A stretch of DNA of 9,478 nucleotides from JAOUEE01 sp051011595 (GCA_051011595.1 JBPCTQ010000276.1:1-9478), one strand, 5' to 3'; positions 1 through 7,178 are shown, counted from the first letter of the stretch. Numbers and translations: made by a program. Notes: a model not told the origin generated them from the letters alone.

Positions 1-2
1 GC

Positions 3-521
3 GACCGCCTCATCGCGTTGGCCACCGCCGCATTCTCGCCGGCTTGGACCTCTCCGGTGGCGTTCAGCGACGTGACCCCGCCCGATGTGTTGCCCGCCTC
101 ATCGCTCGCCGGACGCCAAGAGCATCAACGCGACTTCGTACCTCCCGTGGCCACCAATTGGGACACTCGCTGGACCGAACCGGGTGCACAGTTCGGCACC
201 GGCGCCGAGGCCATGCTGCGGGCGTGGATCCGAACCGCCGAACCTCGTGCCGTCGACCCGTTGGCCCTCACGGCCATCTGCGATGCCCTGCCACCGGCTG
301 TCTTCGTCCGATCAACGGCTCGGATGGCCGCCCCCACCGTCGAGCTCACCGTGCACATCAGGGCCCAGCTCCCCCACCCCGCGCTGATGGCCGATGACCA
401 CGTGCTGGCCGAGTGCAGCACAGCCACGGTGGCCGACGGATTCCTCGACGAAGACGTCCGGGTCTGGGCCCCCGACGGCACGTTGCTGGCCCACTCGCGG
501 CAACTGGCGCTGGCCCGCTGA
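3..521 (+). CDS. TesB-like acyl-CoA thioesterase, 3' part (cut by window edge)
   Basis: The frame is open from the first complete codon at position 3 to the TGA at 519-521, giving 172 residues with no stop at the left edge, so the gene begins outside the window. A TTG at 18 is in frame but would leave only part of the fold, so I do not take it as the start. The sequence resembles the C-terminal hotdog half of TesB-like/thioesterase-superfamily proteins, which hydrolyse acyl-CoA to free fatty acid and CoA in the cytoplasm. The supporting stretches are the DPLALTAICDALPPAVF helix region, the strand TVELTVHIRA and the closing DGTLLAHSRQLAL, which is typical of the family's C-terminus. Full-length members have about 260-290 residues, so roughly 90-110 are missing. 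It lies 17 bp before the SCP2-like gene. Family assignment is fairly safe; substrate is unknown. Confidence 0.75.
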   Translation, partial: DRLIALATAAFSPAWTSPVAFSDVTPPDVLPASSLAGRQEHQRDFVPPVATNWDTRWTEPGAQFGTGAEAMLRAWIRTAEPRAVDPLALTAICDALPPAVFVRSTARMAAPTVELTVHIRAQLPHPALMADDHVLAECSTATVADGFLDEDVRVWAPDGTLLAHSRQLALAR

Positions 522-526
522 CCTCG

Positions 527-532
527 TAGCCT
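527..532 (+). promoter_or_regulatory. TANNNT -10-like hexamer before the SCP2-like gene
   Basis: TAGCCT ends 6 nt before the GTG at 539, and no Shine-Dalgarno sequence lies between. This is the spacing expected if transcription starts at or next to the start codon (leaderless mRNA), which is common in actinobacteria. No clear -35 element is visible, so this is a suggestion only. Confidence 0.3.
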
Positions 533-538
533 GACCGG

Positions 539-931
539 GTGCCGCTCTTCCTCTCCGCCGACTGGATCGCCTCCGCCAACACGTTGCTCGGCCAGATTCC
601 GTCGCTCGACGTGGGCGAGCCGCTCGTCATCCAGCAGAACGTGTCGGACCACCGCGGCGACTCGAGCTATCACATGGTGTTCGACCGCGACGGCGCCCGA
701 TTGGTGGGCGGCGCGGCCACCGGTCCCGACGTCGTGTTCACCCTCGACTACGACACCGCCGCCGCGGTGGCGCAGGGTCGAGTCTCGGCCCAGGCCGCCT
801 TCCAGAACGGAGCCCTCGAGGTGAGCGGCGACATGGCGGCCCTGGTGGCTCATCGGGCCCTGGTCGCGACGTGCGACGACGCGTTGGCACCGCTGCGAAC
901 TGCCACCACCTACGATCGAACCGATGCCTGA
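539..931 (+). CDS. SCP2-like sterol/lipid-binding domain protein
   Basis: This is a 130-residue single-domain protein starting at GTG 539. It resembles the SCP2 (sterol carrier protein 2) fold. Visible hallmarks are the strand region SYHMVFDRDGARLVGG, then VVFTLDYDTAAAVAQGR, and the AFQNGALEVSGDMAAL stretch, which corresponds to the family's 'AF..GK..v.GD...' segment that lines the lipid pocket. There is no signal peptide or membrane helix, so it should be cytosolic. SCP2-like proteins bind fatty acyl chains, sterols or other hydrophobic ligands and usually have no enzymatic activity. The thioesterase just upstream makes an acyl-lipid role plausible, but this is context only. The start has no SD and has a TANNNT hexamer 6 nt upstream. 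The last 8 bp overlap the next gene. The ligand cannot be told from the sequence. Confidence 0.72.
   Translation: MPLFLSADWIASANTLLGQIPSLDVGEPLVIQQNVSDHRGDSSYHMVFDRDGARLVGGAATGPDVVFTLDYDTAAAVAQGRVSAQAAFQNGALEVSGDMAALVAHRALVATCDDALAPLRTATTYDRTDA
911..916 (+). promoter_or_regulatory. TANNNT -10-like hexamer before the Fpg/Nei gene
   Basis: TACGAT lies inside the end of the SCP2-like gene and ends 7 nt before the ATG at 924, which has no SD. This fits an internal leaderless promoter. A TTGGCA at 884-889 resembles a -35, but the 21-nt spacer is too long for a standard match. It may also be chance within coding sequence. Confidence 0.3.
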
Positions 932-1760
932 GTTGCCCGAGGTTCGGGCCCACGCCGAGCGCCTCAGCGCCGATTTCGCCGGCGCCCAGCTGACCGGATT
1001 CCGGCCCATCAGCTTCACCGCACTCAAGACGTTCTCCCCGGCACCCGACGATGCCGTGGGCACCGCCCTGGTGGGATTCGGCACCCGCGGCAAACTCTTG
1101 CGGATGCAGTTCGAGACGGTGAACTTCGTCATCCATCTGATGCAGGGCGGGCGGCTGCGGCCCGACGAGAAACAATCGGCCAAACCGCGCGGCGGATTGG
1201 CTCGCTGGACCTTCGAAGACGGCCGGGCGCTGTTGCTCACCGAGGCCGGCACCGAACACCGGGCCGGGATCTGGGTCGAACCGACCGATGGTCCCGAGGC
1301 CGAGATCCTGTCCGAGCTCGGCCCCGACGCCGACTCGATCTCCGAGGCCGAGCTCACTGCGGCCCTGCACGAACGATCGATGCGGGTGCACGGTTTCCTG
1401 CGGAGCCAGTCGGGTGTGGCCGGGTTGGGCCGACGCTGCGCCAACGAGGTGCTGCACCGAGCCAAGCTGTCGCCGTTCACCACCACCAAGAAGCTGAGCG
1501 AGGGCGACATCGCCGCCTTGCATCGGGCCATTGGTGAGGTCGTCGCCGAGAGCCTCGACTTCGAACGAGGCAACGACGAGATGGTGGCCTCCAAGGACCG
1601 CCCCGGTGAGGTCCACAACCGCACCGGCGACGACTGCCCGGTGTGTGGCGACACCATCCGCGAGGTGGCCTACAACCGCTACACGGTGAACTACTGCGCC
1701 ACCTGCCAGACCGACGGCAAAGTGCTGGCCGACAACACCACCTCCAAGTTCCTCAAGTAG
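924..1760 (+). CDS. Fpg/Nei family DNA glycosylase
   Basis: This 278-residue protein belongs to the bifunctional base-excision-repair glycosylase/AP-lyase family, which removes oxidised bases. After Met cleavage the N-terminus is PELPE: Pro2 is the Schiff-base nucleophile and Glu3 the acid. Lys57, in the GTRGK loop, sits at the conserved beta-hairpin lysine position. HLMQGGRL begins at residue 71. The H2TH region spans about 164-185, with GLGRR at 167-171. A zinc finger of form C-X2-C-X16-C-X2-C uses Cys238, Cys241, Cys258 and Cys261, so every catalytic element is present. Classical Fpg has GIGN where this protein has GLGR; a GIGR-type branch is, from memory, widespread in actinobacteria. Whether it prefers 8-oxoG (Fpg) or oxidised pyrimidines (Nei) cannot be decided here. 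The ATG overlaps the SCP2-like gene by 8 bp. The C-terminal tail TDGKVLADNTTSKFLK is typical of this branch. Confidence 0.92.
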   Translation: MPELPEVRAHAERLSADFAGAQLTGFRPISFTALKTFSPAPDDAVGTALVGFGTRGKLLRMQFETVNFVIHLMQGGRLRPDEKQSAKPRGGLARWTFEDGRALLLTEAGTEHRAGIWVEPTDGPEAEILSELGPDADSISEAELTAALHERSMRVHGFLRSQSGVAGLGRRCANEVLHRAKLSPFTTTKKLSEGDIAALHRAIGEVVAESLDFERGNDEMVASKDRPGEVHNRTGDDCPVCGDTIREVAYNRYTVNYCATCQTDGKVLADNTTSKFLK

Positions 1761-1939
1761 CGGGGGGCTGCGCACTCCCGCCCACGCTCGGCACCCACTC
1801 CGCACCCCCACCCAGGCTCCCCACTCGGTTCTGGTAGTGCAGCAACACGCTCAGCCTGTCGCGGCACTACCAGAAGCGAAAAGGGGCGGCTCGGATTGGG
1901 GCAGGGCGGGGGTCGGGCCGGGAATGGGACAGACCGGGG
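1761..1939. other. Structured non-coding gap between convergent genes
   Basis: This is a 179-bp region between the stop of the glycosylase gene and the stop of cobO, with no credible ORF. Read on the + strand it runs from C-rich (C-runs at 1777, 1781, 1794, 1805, 1811 and 1819) through a palindrome centred at 1852 to G-rich (G-runs at 1883, 1898, 1904, 1908, 1915, 1920 and 1926). Because of this symmetry both converging transcripts would read C-rich, then hairpin, then G-rich. The runs at 1898-1917 fit a quadruplex motif with loops of 2, 1 and 2 nt on the + strand. Confidence 0.6.
1829..1875. terminator. 47-bp imperfect palindrome, probable bidirectional transcription end
   Basis: Arms 1829-1840 (TTCTGGTAGTGC) and 1864-1875 (GCACTACCAGAA) are a perfect 12-bp inverted repeat. 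Pairing continues inward on the same axis with 7 of 10 further pairs, leaving a 3-nt loop (1851-1853), so 19 of 22 positions pair. In the minus-strand RNA one of the mismatches becomes a G-U pair. Placement between two convergent stops suggests termination in both directions. Neither side has a U-tract, so it is not a classical intrinsic terminator; a REP-like repeat is the alternative. Confidence 0.5.
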
Positions 1940-2506
1940 TTAGAAGTCGATGCCCTTCTTGGCCGCGATGCCGCTGTCGTAGGCGTGTTTGGTGTTGTGC
2001 ATCTCGGTGACCGTGTCGGCCACGGCGACGAGGGCGGCCGGGGCGTCGCGGCCGGTGCACACCACACTGGTCCGCTCGGGTCGATCTCGCAGGGTGCGCA
2101 CCATCTCGTCGGTGTCGATCCACTCCCAGTTCATGAGATAGGTGATCTCGTCGAGAATGATCAGCCGGTGGTCACCGGCGGTGATGAGATCTCGAGCCGT
2201 GCCCCACGCCTCGGCGGCCAGCGCCTTGTCGTGTTCGATGTCGTCGGAGTCCCAGGTGAATCCGTCGCCCAACGCGTGCCAGTCGACCCCGAGTCGTCGA
2301 CCCATCTTCTCCTCGCCGACCTTCCAGTCGCCCGACTTCAGGAACTGCACCACCGCCACCGGCCAGTCCAGGGCCAAGGCGCGCAGCATCACCCCGAACG
2401 CAGCCGAGCTCTTCCCCTTGCCGTCACCGGTGTTGACCAACACCAGGCTCTTGGCCACCCGCAGATCGGGGGGCCGTGGGTCGTCGGTGAGGGGTTCGTC
2501 GGTCAC
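1940..2506 (-). CDS. cobO: Cob(I)yrinic acid a,c-diamide adenosyltransferase (CobO/BtuR type)
   Basis: This 188-residue protein, GTG 2506 to TAA 1940, transfers the adenosyl group of ATP to reduced cobalt of corrinoids, forming the Co-C bond of adenosylcobalamin precursors in the cytoplasm. The P-loop is GDGKGKSS at residues 27-34, in the reversed-orientation style of this family. Further hallmarks are LDEI at 119-122, TGRDAP at 151-156, VTEM at 166-169 and the C-terminal KHAYDSGIAAKKGIDF, all CobA/CobO signatures. Length is normal. It starts 10 bp after the mdh stop, so it is probably the last gene of an mdh-cobO transcript. Only a weak AGG lies before the GTG, so translation may depend on coupling to mdh. 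No other cobalamin gene is in view. It ends next to the structured gap at 1761-1939. Confidence 0.93.
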   Translation of the reverse strand: MTDEPLTDDPRPPDLRVAKSLVLVNTGDGKGKSSAAFGVMLRALALDWPVAVVQFLKSGDWKVGEEKMGRRLGVDWHALGDGFTWDSDDIEHDKALAAEAWGTARDLITAGDHRLIILDEITYLMNWEWIDTDEMVRTLRDRPERTSVVCTGRDAPAALVAVADTVTEMHNTKHAYDSGIAAKKGIDF

Positions 2507-2516
2507 GCCGGCCTGA

Positions 2517-3506
2517 TCAGATCAGCCCGAGACCCGAAACCGTGTCGCGCTCGTCGACCAGCTCGGCCGCCGACGCGTCGATCTTGCCCCGGCTGTAGTC
2601 GTCGATGTCGAGGCCGGACACGATCTGATACGCCCCACCGGAGCAGGTGACCGGGAACGAGCTGATGATGCCTTCGGGCACGTCGTAGCTGCCGTCGCTG
2701 GGGATGGCCATCGACACCCAGTCGCCGGACGGCGTGCCCAGGGCCCAGCTGTGCATGTGGTCGACGGCGGCGTTGGCGGCCGAGGCGGCCGAACTGGCAC
2801 CCCGGGCCTCGATGATGGCGGCCCCCCGCTTCTGCACGGTGGGGATGAACTCACCGTCGAGCCAGGCCTGGTCGGCTACGGCAGCCGCGGCGTTGGTGCC
2901 GTTGACCTCGCAGTGGAACAAGTCGGGGTACTGGGTGGCGCTGTGGTTGCCCCAGATCGTCATCTGGGTCACATCGTTGACGGTGGCCCCCAGTTTCTGG
3001 GCGATCTGGGTCATGGCCCGGTTGTGGTCGAGGCGAGTCATGGCGGTGAACTGACCGGGGTCGATGTCGGGGGCCGCCGACTGGGCGATGAGCGAGTTGG
3101 TGTTGGCCGGGTTGCCCACCACCAGCACCTTGATGTCGCGGCTGGCATGGTCGTTGATGGCCTTGCCCTGCGGGCCGAAGATGCCACCGTTGGCTTGGAG
3201 CAGATCGGCTCGTTCCATACCCTGCTTGCGAGGCATGGCCCCTACCAGCAGGCCGTAGTTGCTGTCGGCGAAGGCCACGTTGGCATCGTCGGTCTTCACC
3301 ACCCCTTCCAGCAGCGGGAAGGCGCAGTCGTCGAGCTCCATGTGCACACCGTCGAGGGCACCGAGCGCCGGCGTGATCTCCAGCAGCTGGAGGATGACCG
3401 GCTGGTCGTCGCCCAGCATCTGACCGCTGGCGATGCGGAACAGCAGGGCGTAGCCGATCTGGCCGGCCGCGCCGGTGACGGTGACTCGAACGGGGGGCTT
3501 GCTCAC
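2517..3506 (-). CDS. mdh: Malate dehydrogenase
   Basis: This 329-residue enzyme of the LDH/MDH family oxidises malate to oxaloacetate with NAD+ in the TCA cycle. The Rossmann loop is TGAAGQIG at 11-18. Glu43 at the end of the second strand is the usual NAD-preferring acid. The substrate arginines are Arg93 and Arg99 (MPRKQGMER) and Arg163. The catalytic pair is Asp160 (LDHNRA) and His188 (GNHSATQYPD), and GNPANTN is at 131-137. Length and the 'GAAGQIGYALLFRIASG' start fit the cytosolic-type MDH common in actinobacteria. I chose GTG 3506 rather than the longer in-frame start at 3557: AGGAG lies 6 nt upstream of 3506, and the extra 17 residues do not look like MDH. The gene stands 79 bp after the ABC subunit and 10 bp before cobO. 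Confidence 0.95.
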   Translation of the reverse strand: MSKPPVRVTVTGAAGQIGYALLFRIASGQMLGDDQPVILQLLEITPALGALDGVHMELDDCAFPLLEGVVKTDDANVAFADSNYGLLVGAMPRKQGMERADLLQANGGIFGPQGKAINDHASRDIKVLVVGNPANTNSLIAQSAAPDIDPGQFTAMTRLDHNRAMTQIAQKLGATVNDVTQMTIWGNHSATQYPDLFHCEVNGTNAAAAVADQAWLDGEFIPTVQKRGAAIIEARGASSAASAANAAVDHMHSWALGTPSGDWVSMAIPSDGSYDVPEGIISSFPVTCSGGAYQIVSGLDIDDYSRGKIDASAAELVDERDTVSGLGLI

Positions 3507-3512
3507 GTGAGG

Positions 3513-3517
3513 CTCCT
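3513..3517 (-). promoter_or_regulatory. Shine-Dalgarno site that fixes the mdh start
   Basis: AGGAG on the minus strand, 6 nt before GTG 3506. It supports this start over the upstream in-frame start at 3557. Confidence 0.75.
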
Positions 3518-3541
3518 GGTGAGAGGGGTGACCAGTCGCCG

Positions 3542-3547
3542 AGCGTA
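3542..3547 (-). promoter_or_regulatory. Possible -10 element upstream of mdh
   Basis: TACGCT on the minus strand matches TANNNT. It sits 35 nt before the mdh start, which would leave a leader of about 28 nt containing the SD. No good -35 is seen. It lies in the 79-bp gap after the ABC transporter gene, so mdh-cobO may be transcribed independently. Confidence 0.25.
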
Positions 3548-3585
3548 CCCGTGCCACCCTGTCGCCGAGCCAGTCGGGCGCAGCC

Positions 3586-5397
3586 TCAGGCCGCCGGTGT
3601 GCGCCGGTCGTCGCGGGTGTTGCCGATCCACGACTCGTAGAGGCTGGCGTACCGGCCCCCGGCCGCCACCAGGTCGTCGTGGGATCCCTGCTCGATGAGG
3701 TGGCCGCTGTCGAACACCAACACCAGATCGGCCCGTTCAGCGGTGGACAGGCGGTGGGCGATCGACACGGTGGTACGACCCACGGCCAGGCGATCGAGGG
3801 CGTCGGCCAGCGCCTGTTCAGTCTCGGGGTCGACGGCGCTGGTGGCCTCGTCGAGGATCAGGATTCCCGGGTCGGCCAGCGAGGCGCGGGCCAGGGCCAC
3901 CAGCTGACGTTCGCCGACCGAGAGGTTCTCGCCCCGCTCGCCCACCTGGGTCTCGAGGCCGTTGGGCAGCCGCTCGAGCCACCACGACAGACCCAGACGG
4001 TCGAAGGCCGCCACCACGTCGGCTTCGGTGGCACCGTCGCGGCCGAAGCTCACGTTCTCGCCGAGCGAGGTGTCGAACAAGAAGCCGTCCTGGGGGACCA
4101 TCCGAACGGCCCGGTGACGCGACGGGCCACTCACCTCCCGCAGGTCGATGTCGTCGAGCAGCACCCGGCCCCCGGTGGGGTCGGCCAGACGAGCCAACAA
4201 GGTGGCGAACGTGGTCTTGCCCGAGCCGGTCTCGCCAACCACGGCCACGCTGGTACCCGCCGGTATGGCGACCTCGATCCCGTGCAACACGGGACCACCC
4301 ACTCGGTACTCGAAGTCGAGGGCCTCGGTGCGCACCGACAGGGGGTGATGGGGCAGTTCGACACCCGGCTCCGGTTCGGCCACCTCCACCGGCATGTCGA
4401 GCACCTGGAGGATCTTCCACCAGCCGGCCAGAGCCGTCTGGGTCTGATCGAGCACCTCACCGATCTCGGCGATGGGGTTCAACAAGATGGTGACCAGGAA
4501 CAAGAAGGCCACCAGCTCGCCCGAACTGAGGCCGGCGTCGGCGCCCCACCACACACCGAGGGCCACCACCGCGCTGAGCGCCACCGCGCCGAAGAAGTCG
4601 GTGAGCGGGGCCAGCCAGGCGAAGAACTTGTGTGCGCTGACCTGGGTGCGGAACTGGCGGTCGTTGGCCGTGACCAGTTCGTCACGCACGGGGGCCTGAT
4701 AACCGTAGGCCCGGATGACGCTCGCACCCATGACGGCCTCCGAAGCCGCCCCCAAGGTGTCGCCCACCCGGTTGCGAAGCCGGTCATAGGCCTTGAACTG
4801 TCGCCGCTGCAGCGACCGCAGCGCCGGGATCATCGGGAGGTAGACCAGCACCGTGACCAGGGTGAGCACCCACGAGTACCAGGCCATCACGGCCAAGGTC
4901 CCCAGGATGACCACACTGTTGACCACCCACGAGATGGCCCCCCACTGGGCGAACTGGGCCAGTGTCTCGATGTCGCTGGTGACGCGGGCGGTGAGCACCC
5001 CGCGTCGGCTCGACACGTGATCGGCCAGTGACAGCCGCTCGATGTGGGCGAAGGTGCGGACCCGCAGGCCCATCAACATCGCTTCGGCCACCTCGACGAG
5101 GCGACGGTAGGTGAGTCGGCTGGCCAGGAAGACCAGCCCGATGATCACGGTGGCCACCAAACAGGCGCCGTACACGAATCCGGGCCGGAAGCCCTCGTCG
5201 CCGTTGACACCGTTGTCGAGGATGAGCTGGATGAGGATGGGGATCATCAATCGACCGGCCGCCGCCAGCATGGCCATACCCGCCGTGAACAGGAACCCCT
5301 TCTTCAGCTCGGGACTGACCGCCAGCCCTCGTTTGAGTACCTCGAAGGCGCCCACCTCGACTTCGACGTCGTCGTCGACCATCGACCCGGGGATCAC
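3586..5397 (-). CDS. ABC exporter half-transporter, catalytically canonical subunit
   Basis: This 603-residue half-transporter has a membrane domain (hydrophobic segments near 34-60, 72-93, 152-192, 258-285 and 293-310) fused to an ATPase domain (about 355-590). Walker A is GETGSGKT at 388-395. Walker B ends in LDE with Glu517, the catalytic carboxylate, followed by ATSAVD. The switch histidine is His548. The signature is LSVGE at 492-496 instead of LSGGQ. With the partner encoded immediately upstream it should form a heterodimeric type IV (ABCB-like) exporter in the cytoplasmic membrane. The start overlaps the partner's stop by 4 bp (GTGA), and AGGAGG lies 7 nt upstream, so I prefer GTG 5397 to the ATG at 5382. 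Substrate is unknown: drug, lipid and peptide exporters share this architecture, and no neighbour points to one. Confidence 0.9.
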   Translation of the reverse strand: MIPGSMVDDDVEVEVGAFEVLKRGLAVSPELKKGFLFTAGMAMLAAAGRLMIPILIQLILDNGVNGDEGFRPGFVYGACLVATVIIGLVFLASRLTYRRLVEVAEAMLMGLRVRTFAHIERLSLADHVSSRRGVLTARVTSDIETLAQFAQWGAISWVVNSVVILGTLAVMAWYSWVLTLVTVLVYLPMIPALRSLQRRQFKAYDRLRNRVGDTLGAASEAVMGASVIRAYGYQAPVRDELVTANDRQFRTQVSAHKFFAWLAPLTDFFGAVALSAVVALGVWWGADAGLSSGELVAFLFLVTILLNPIAEIGEVLDQTQTALAGWWKILQVLDMPVEVAEPEPGVELPHHPLSVRTEALDFEYRVGGPVLHGIEVAIPAGTSVAVVGETGSGKTTFATLLARLADPTGGRVLLDDIDLREVSGPSRHRAVRMVPQDGFLFDTSLGENVSFGRDGATEADVVAAFDRLGLSWWLERLPNGLETQVGERGENLSVGERQLVALARASLADPGILILDEATSAVDPETEQALADALDRLAVGRTTVSIAHRLSTAERADLVLVFDSGHLIEQGSHDDLVAAGGRYASLYESWIGNTRDDRRTPAA

Positions 5398-7178
5398 GAG
5401 CCGTCCTCCTCGTAGGCCCGCACCAGCGCTTCGTAGGCGGGTAGACGCAACAGCTCGTCGTGGGTTCCTTCACCCCTGACCTCACCGCCGGCGATGAAGA
5501 CGATGCGATCGGCCAGCCGGATGGTGGACAGCCGGTGAGCCACCACCAGCAGCGTGAGCTGGAGATGGTGACGCAGGTTGTCGAGGATCTCGGCCTCGAC
5601 GACCGGGTCGACCGCCGAGGTGGCATCGTCGAGGAACAACACCCGGGGCTGGTCGACGAGAGCCCGGGCCAGGGCCACCCGCTGGCGCTGGCCACCCGAC
5701 AGGGTGACCCCTCGTTCGCCCACCACGGTGTCGTATCCGTGCGGCGTCTCGGTGATGAACCCATGGGCCCCAGCGGTGCGGGCGGCCGCTTCGACCGCCT
5801 CGGGTTCGAGGCCTCGATCGAGGGCGATGTTGTCGCTGATGCTGGTGGCGAAGAGAAACGTCTCCTGGAACGCCATGGCCACCGCGGCGTGGAGATCGGC
5901 CCGCTGCACATCGGGCACCGGTTGTCCGCCGATCAGGACCTGCCCGCCATCGGTGGGGAGCAGGTCGACCAGCAGTCGGGCCAACGACGACTTGCCCCCG
6001 CCCGTGGATCCGACGATGGCCACCGCCTCGCCCGGTTGGGCGGCGAAGCTCACACCCTGCAGCACCGTGTGGCCGTCGTAGGACAGGTGCACGTCGTCGA
6101 AGTGCACCTCGAGGGGTCCCGCCGGCAAGGTGAGCTCGCGTCGGACTGCCGTGTCAGGGACCTTCTCCTCGAGTACTCGATCGATCCGCTCCAGGGCCAC
6201 CACCGACTTGGGCATCTCCTCCAGGAAGAAGCCGACGATTCGGATGGGCAGGGCAAGGATGGTGAACAGGGCCATGGCCCCGACCAGATCACCCACGGTG
6301 ATGTCGCCGGCGTCGACCAGAAAAGCACCCACCGCCAGCAGGGCGATGATGCCCAGGTTGGGCAGGCTGTCGATGGCCGGTTCGAAGTTGGCCCGCAGGC
6401 GGCCGACCCCCACTCGTTCCTCTCGCAAGGTGTCGGACGCCTCGGCGAAGCGCTCCACCTCGGCGTCCTCGCGGCCCAGGGTCTTGATCACCAACACCCC
6501 GTCGAAGCTCTCGTGGGCGATGGCCGAGACGTCGCCCAACTTCTCCTGCACCTTCGCCGAGGGCACCTCCACCCGGGCCGTGTAGATCTGGTTCATCACG
6601 GCCAGTATCGGGAACAACACCACGGCCACCAGGGCCAACAGCGGATGCACCAACAGCAGGCTCACCATCGAGACCAGGATCAACATGATGGTGCCGACGG
6701 TGAAGGCCAACGGTTTGAGCACCATCGACGACACGGTGAGGTCGTTGTCGGCATGGGCCAGCAGCTCGCCGGTGGGGCGCCGTTGGAAGAAGCTCAGCGG
6801 CAGGTCGAGGTACTGGTCGAAGAGCTGGCTGCGCCACAGGTGCTGGGTGCCGTACTCGGCCACGGCCAAGAAGTAGCGACGCACCAGCGCACCGGCGCCG
6901 CGGAACAGACCCACCCCCATGATGAGGGCAACGGCAGTCCACACGGTGGAGTCGTCGACACCGTCGCCGTCGAGACCGGGCACGATGACGTTGTCGGTGG
7001 CCCAGCCGAGCACCCGGGTGAGCGCCACCGCGGCGATGGCGAACACGAAACCGCCGGTGATGGCGATGGCGTGGGCGCCCGGGCGGGCGCGCAACGACCG
7101 TCCGATCAGTCGGAGTCCGCGTCGAAACAGGTGAGGAACCGCTTCGACGCCCTCAGGGTCGACTTCGGTGACGGCCAC
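5394..7178 (-). CDS. ABC exporter half-transporter, degenerate-site subunit
   Basis: This 594-residue protein has an ABCB-type membrane domain at about 35-330, including FFQRRPTGELLAHADND at 130-146, the usual family segment after the second helix, and an ATPase domain at about 350-590. Walker A is GSTGGGKS at 390-397. The signature LSGGQ (493-497) is perfect, and the switch histidine is His548. At the catalytic glutamate position Walker B reads LDD (Asp518), the mark of the degenerate site of heterodimeric exporters. The partner is the next gene, which overlaps by 4 bp. Start GTG 7178 is the first possible one, since an in-frame stop lies about 25 nt upstream. It has no strong SD, but TACCCT lies 9 nt upstream, and a CATAAT sits at 7222-7227 in the 61-bp gap after icd. 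Confidence 0.9.
   Translation of the reverse strand: MAVTEVDPEGVEAVPHLFRRGLRLIGRSLRARPGAHAIAITGGFVFAIAAVALTRVLGWATDNVIVPGLDGDGVDDSTVWTAVALIMGVGLFRGAGALVRRYFLAVAEYGTQHLWRSQLFDQYLDLPLSFFQRRPTGELLAHADNDLTVSSMVLKPLAFTVGTIMLILVSMVSLLLVHPLLALVAVVLFPILAVMNQIYTARVEVPSAKVQEKLGDVSAIAHESFDGVLVIKTLGREDAEVERFAEASDTLREERVGVGRLRANFEPAIDSLPNLGIIALLAVGAFLVDAGDITVGDLVGAMALFTILALPIRIVGFFLEEMPKSVVALERIDRVLEEKVPDTAVRRELTLPAGPLEVHFDDVHLSYDGHTVLQGVSFAAQPGEAVAIVGSTGGGKSSLARLLVDLLPTDGGQVLIGGQPVPDVQRADLHAAVAMAFQETFLFATSISDNIALDRGLEPEAVEAAARTAGAHGFITETPHGYDTVVGERGVTLSGGQRQRVALARALVDQPRVLFLDDATSAVDPVVEAEILDNLRHHLQLTLLVVAHRLSTIRLADRIVFIAGGEVRGEGTHDELLRLPAYEALVRAYEEDGS
5405..5410 (-). promoter_or_regulatory. Strong Shine-Dalgarno for the second ABC subunit
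   Basis: AGGAGG on the minus strand lies inside the end of the first subunit's gene, 7 nt before GTG 5397. Together with the GTGA stop/start overlap this indicates translational coupling, suited to making two subunits in equal amounts. Confidence 0.75.

Noticed and set aside
125..1811. Long minus-strand ORFs (510 and 357 codons) opposite the thioesterase, SCP2-like and glycosylase genes
   Set aside because: They are mirror frames of well-recognised genes, rich in Arg, Ser, Gly and His with no recognisable domain; long antisense frames are expected in GC-rich DNA.
2513..2525. Overlapping GATC-containing palindrome (CTGATCAGATCAG) at the mdh-cobO junction
   Set aside because: It is mostly the last mdh codons and stop plus a few bases; it is too short to support a function.
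2751..5031. Long plus-strand ORFs (315 and 450 codons) opposite mdh and the second ABC subunit
   Set aside because: The products are dominated by Gly, His, Gln and Arg with no domain, and the opposite strand encodes complete conserved enzymes.
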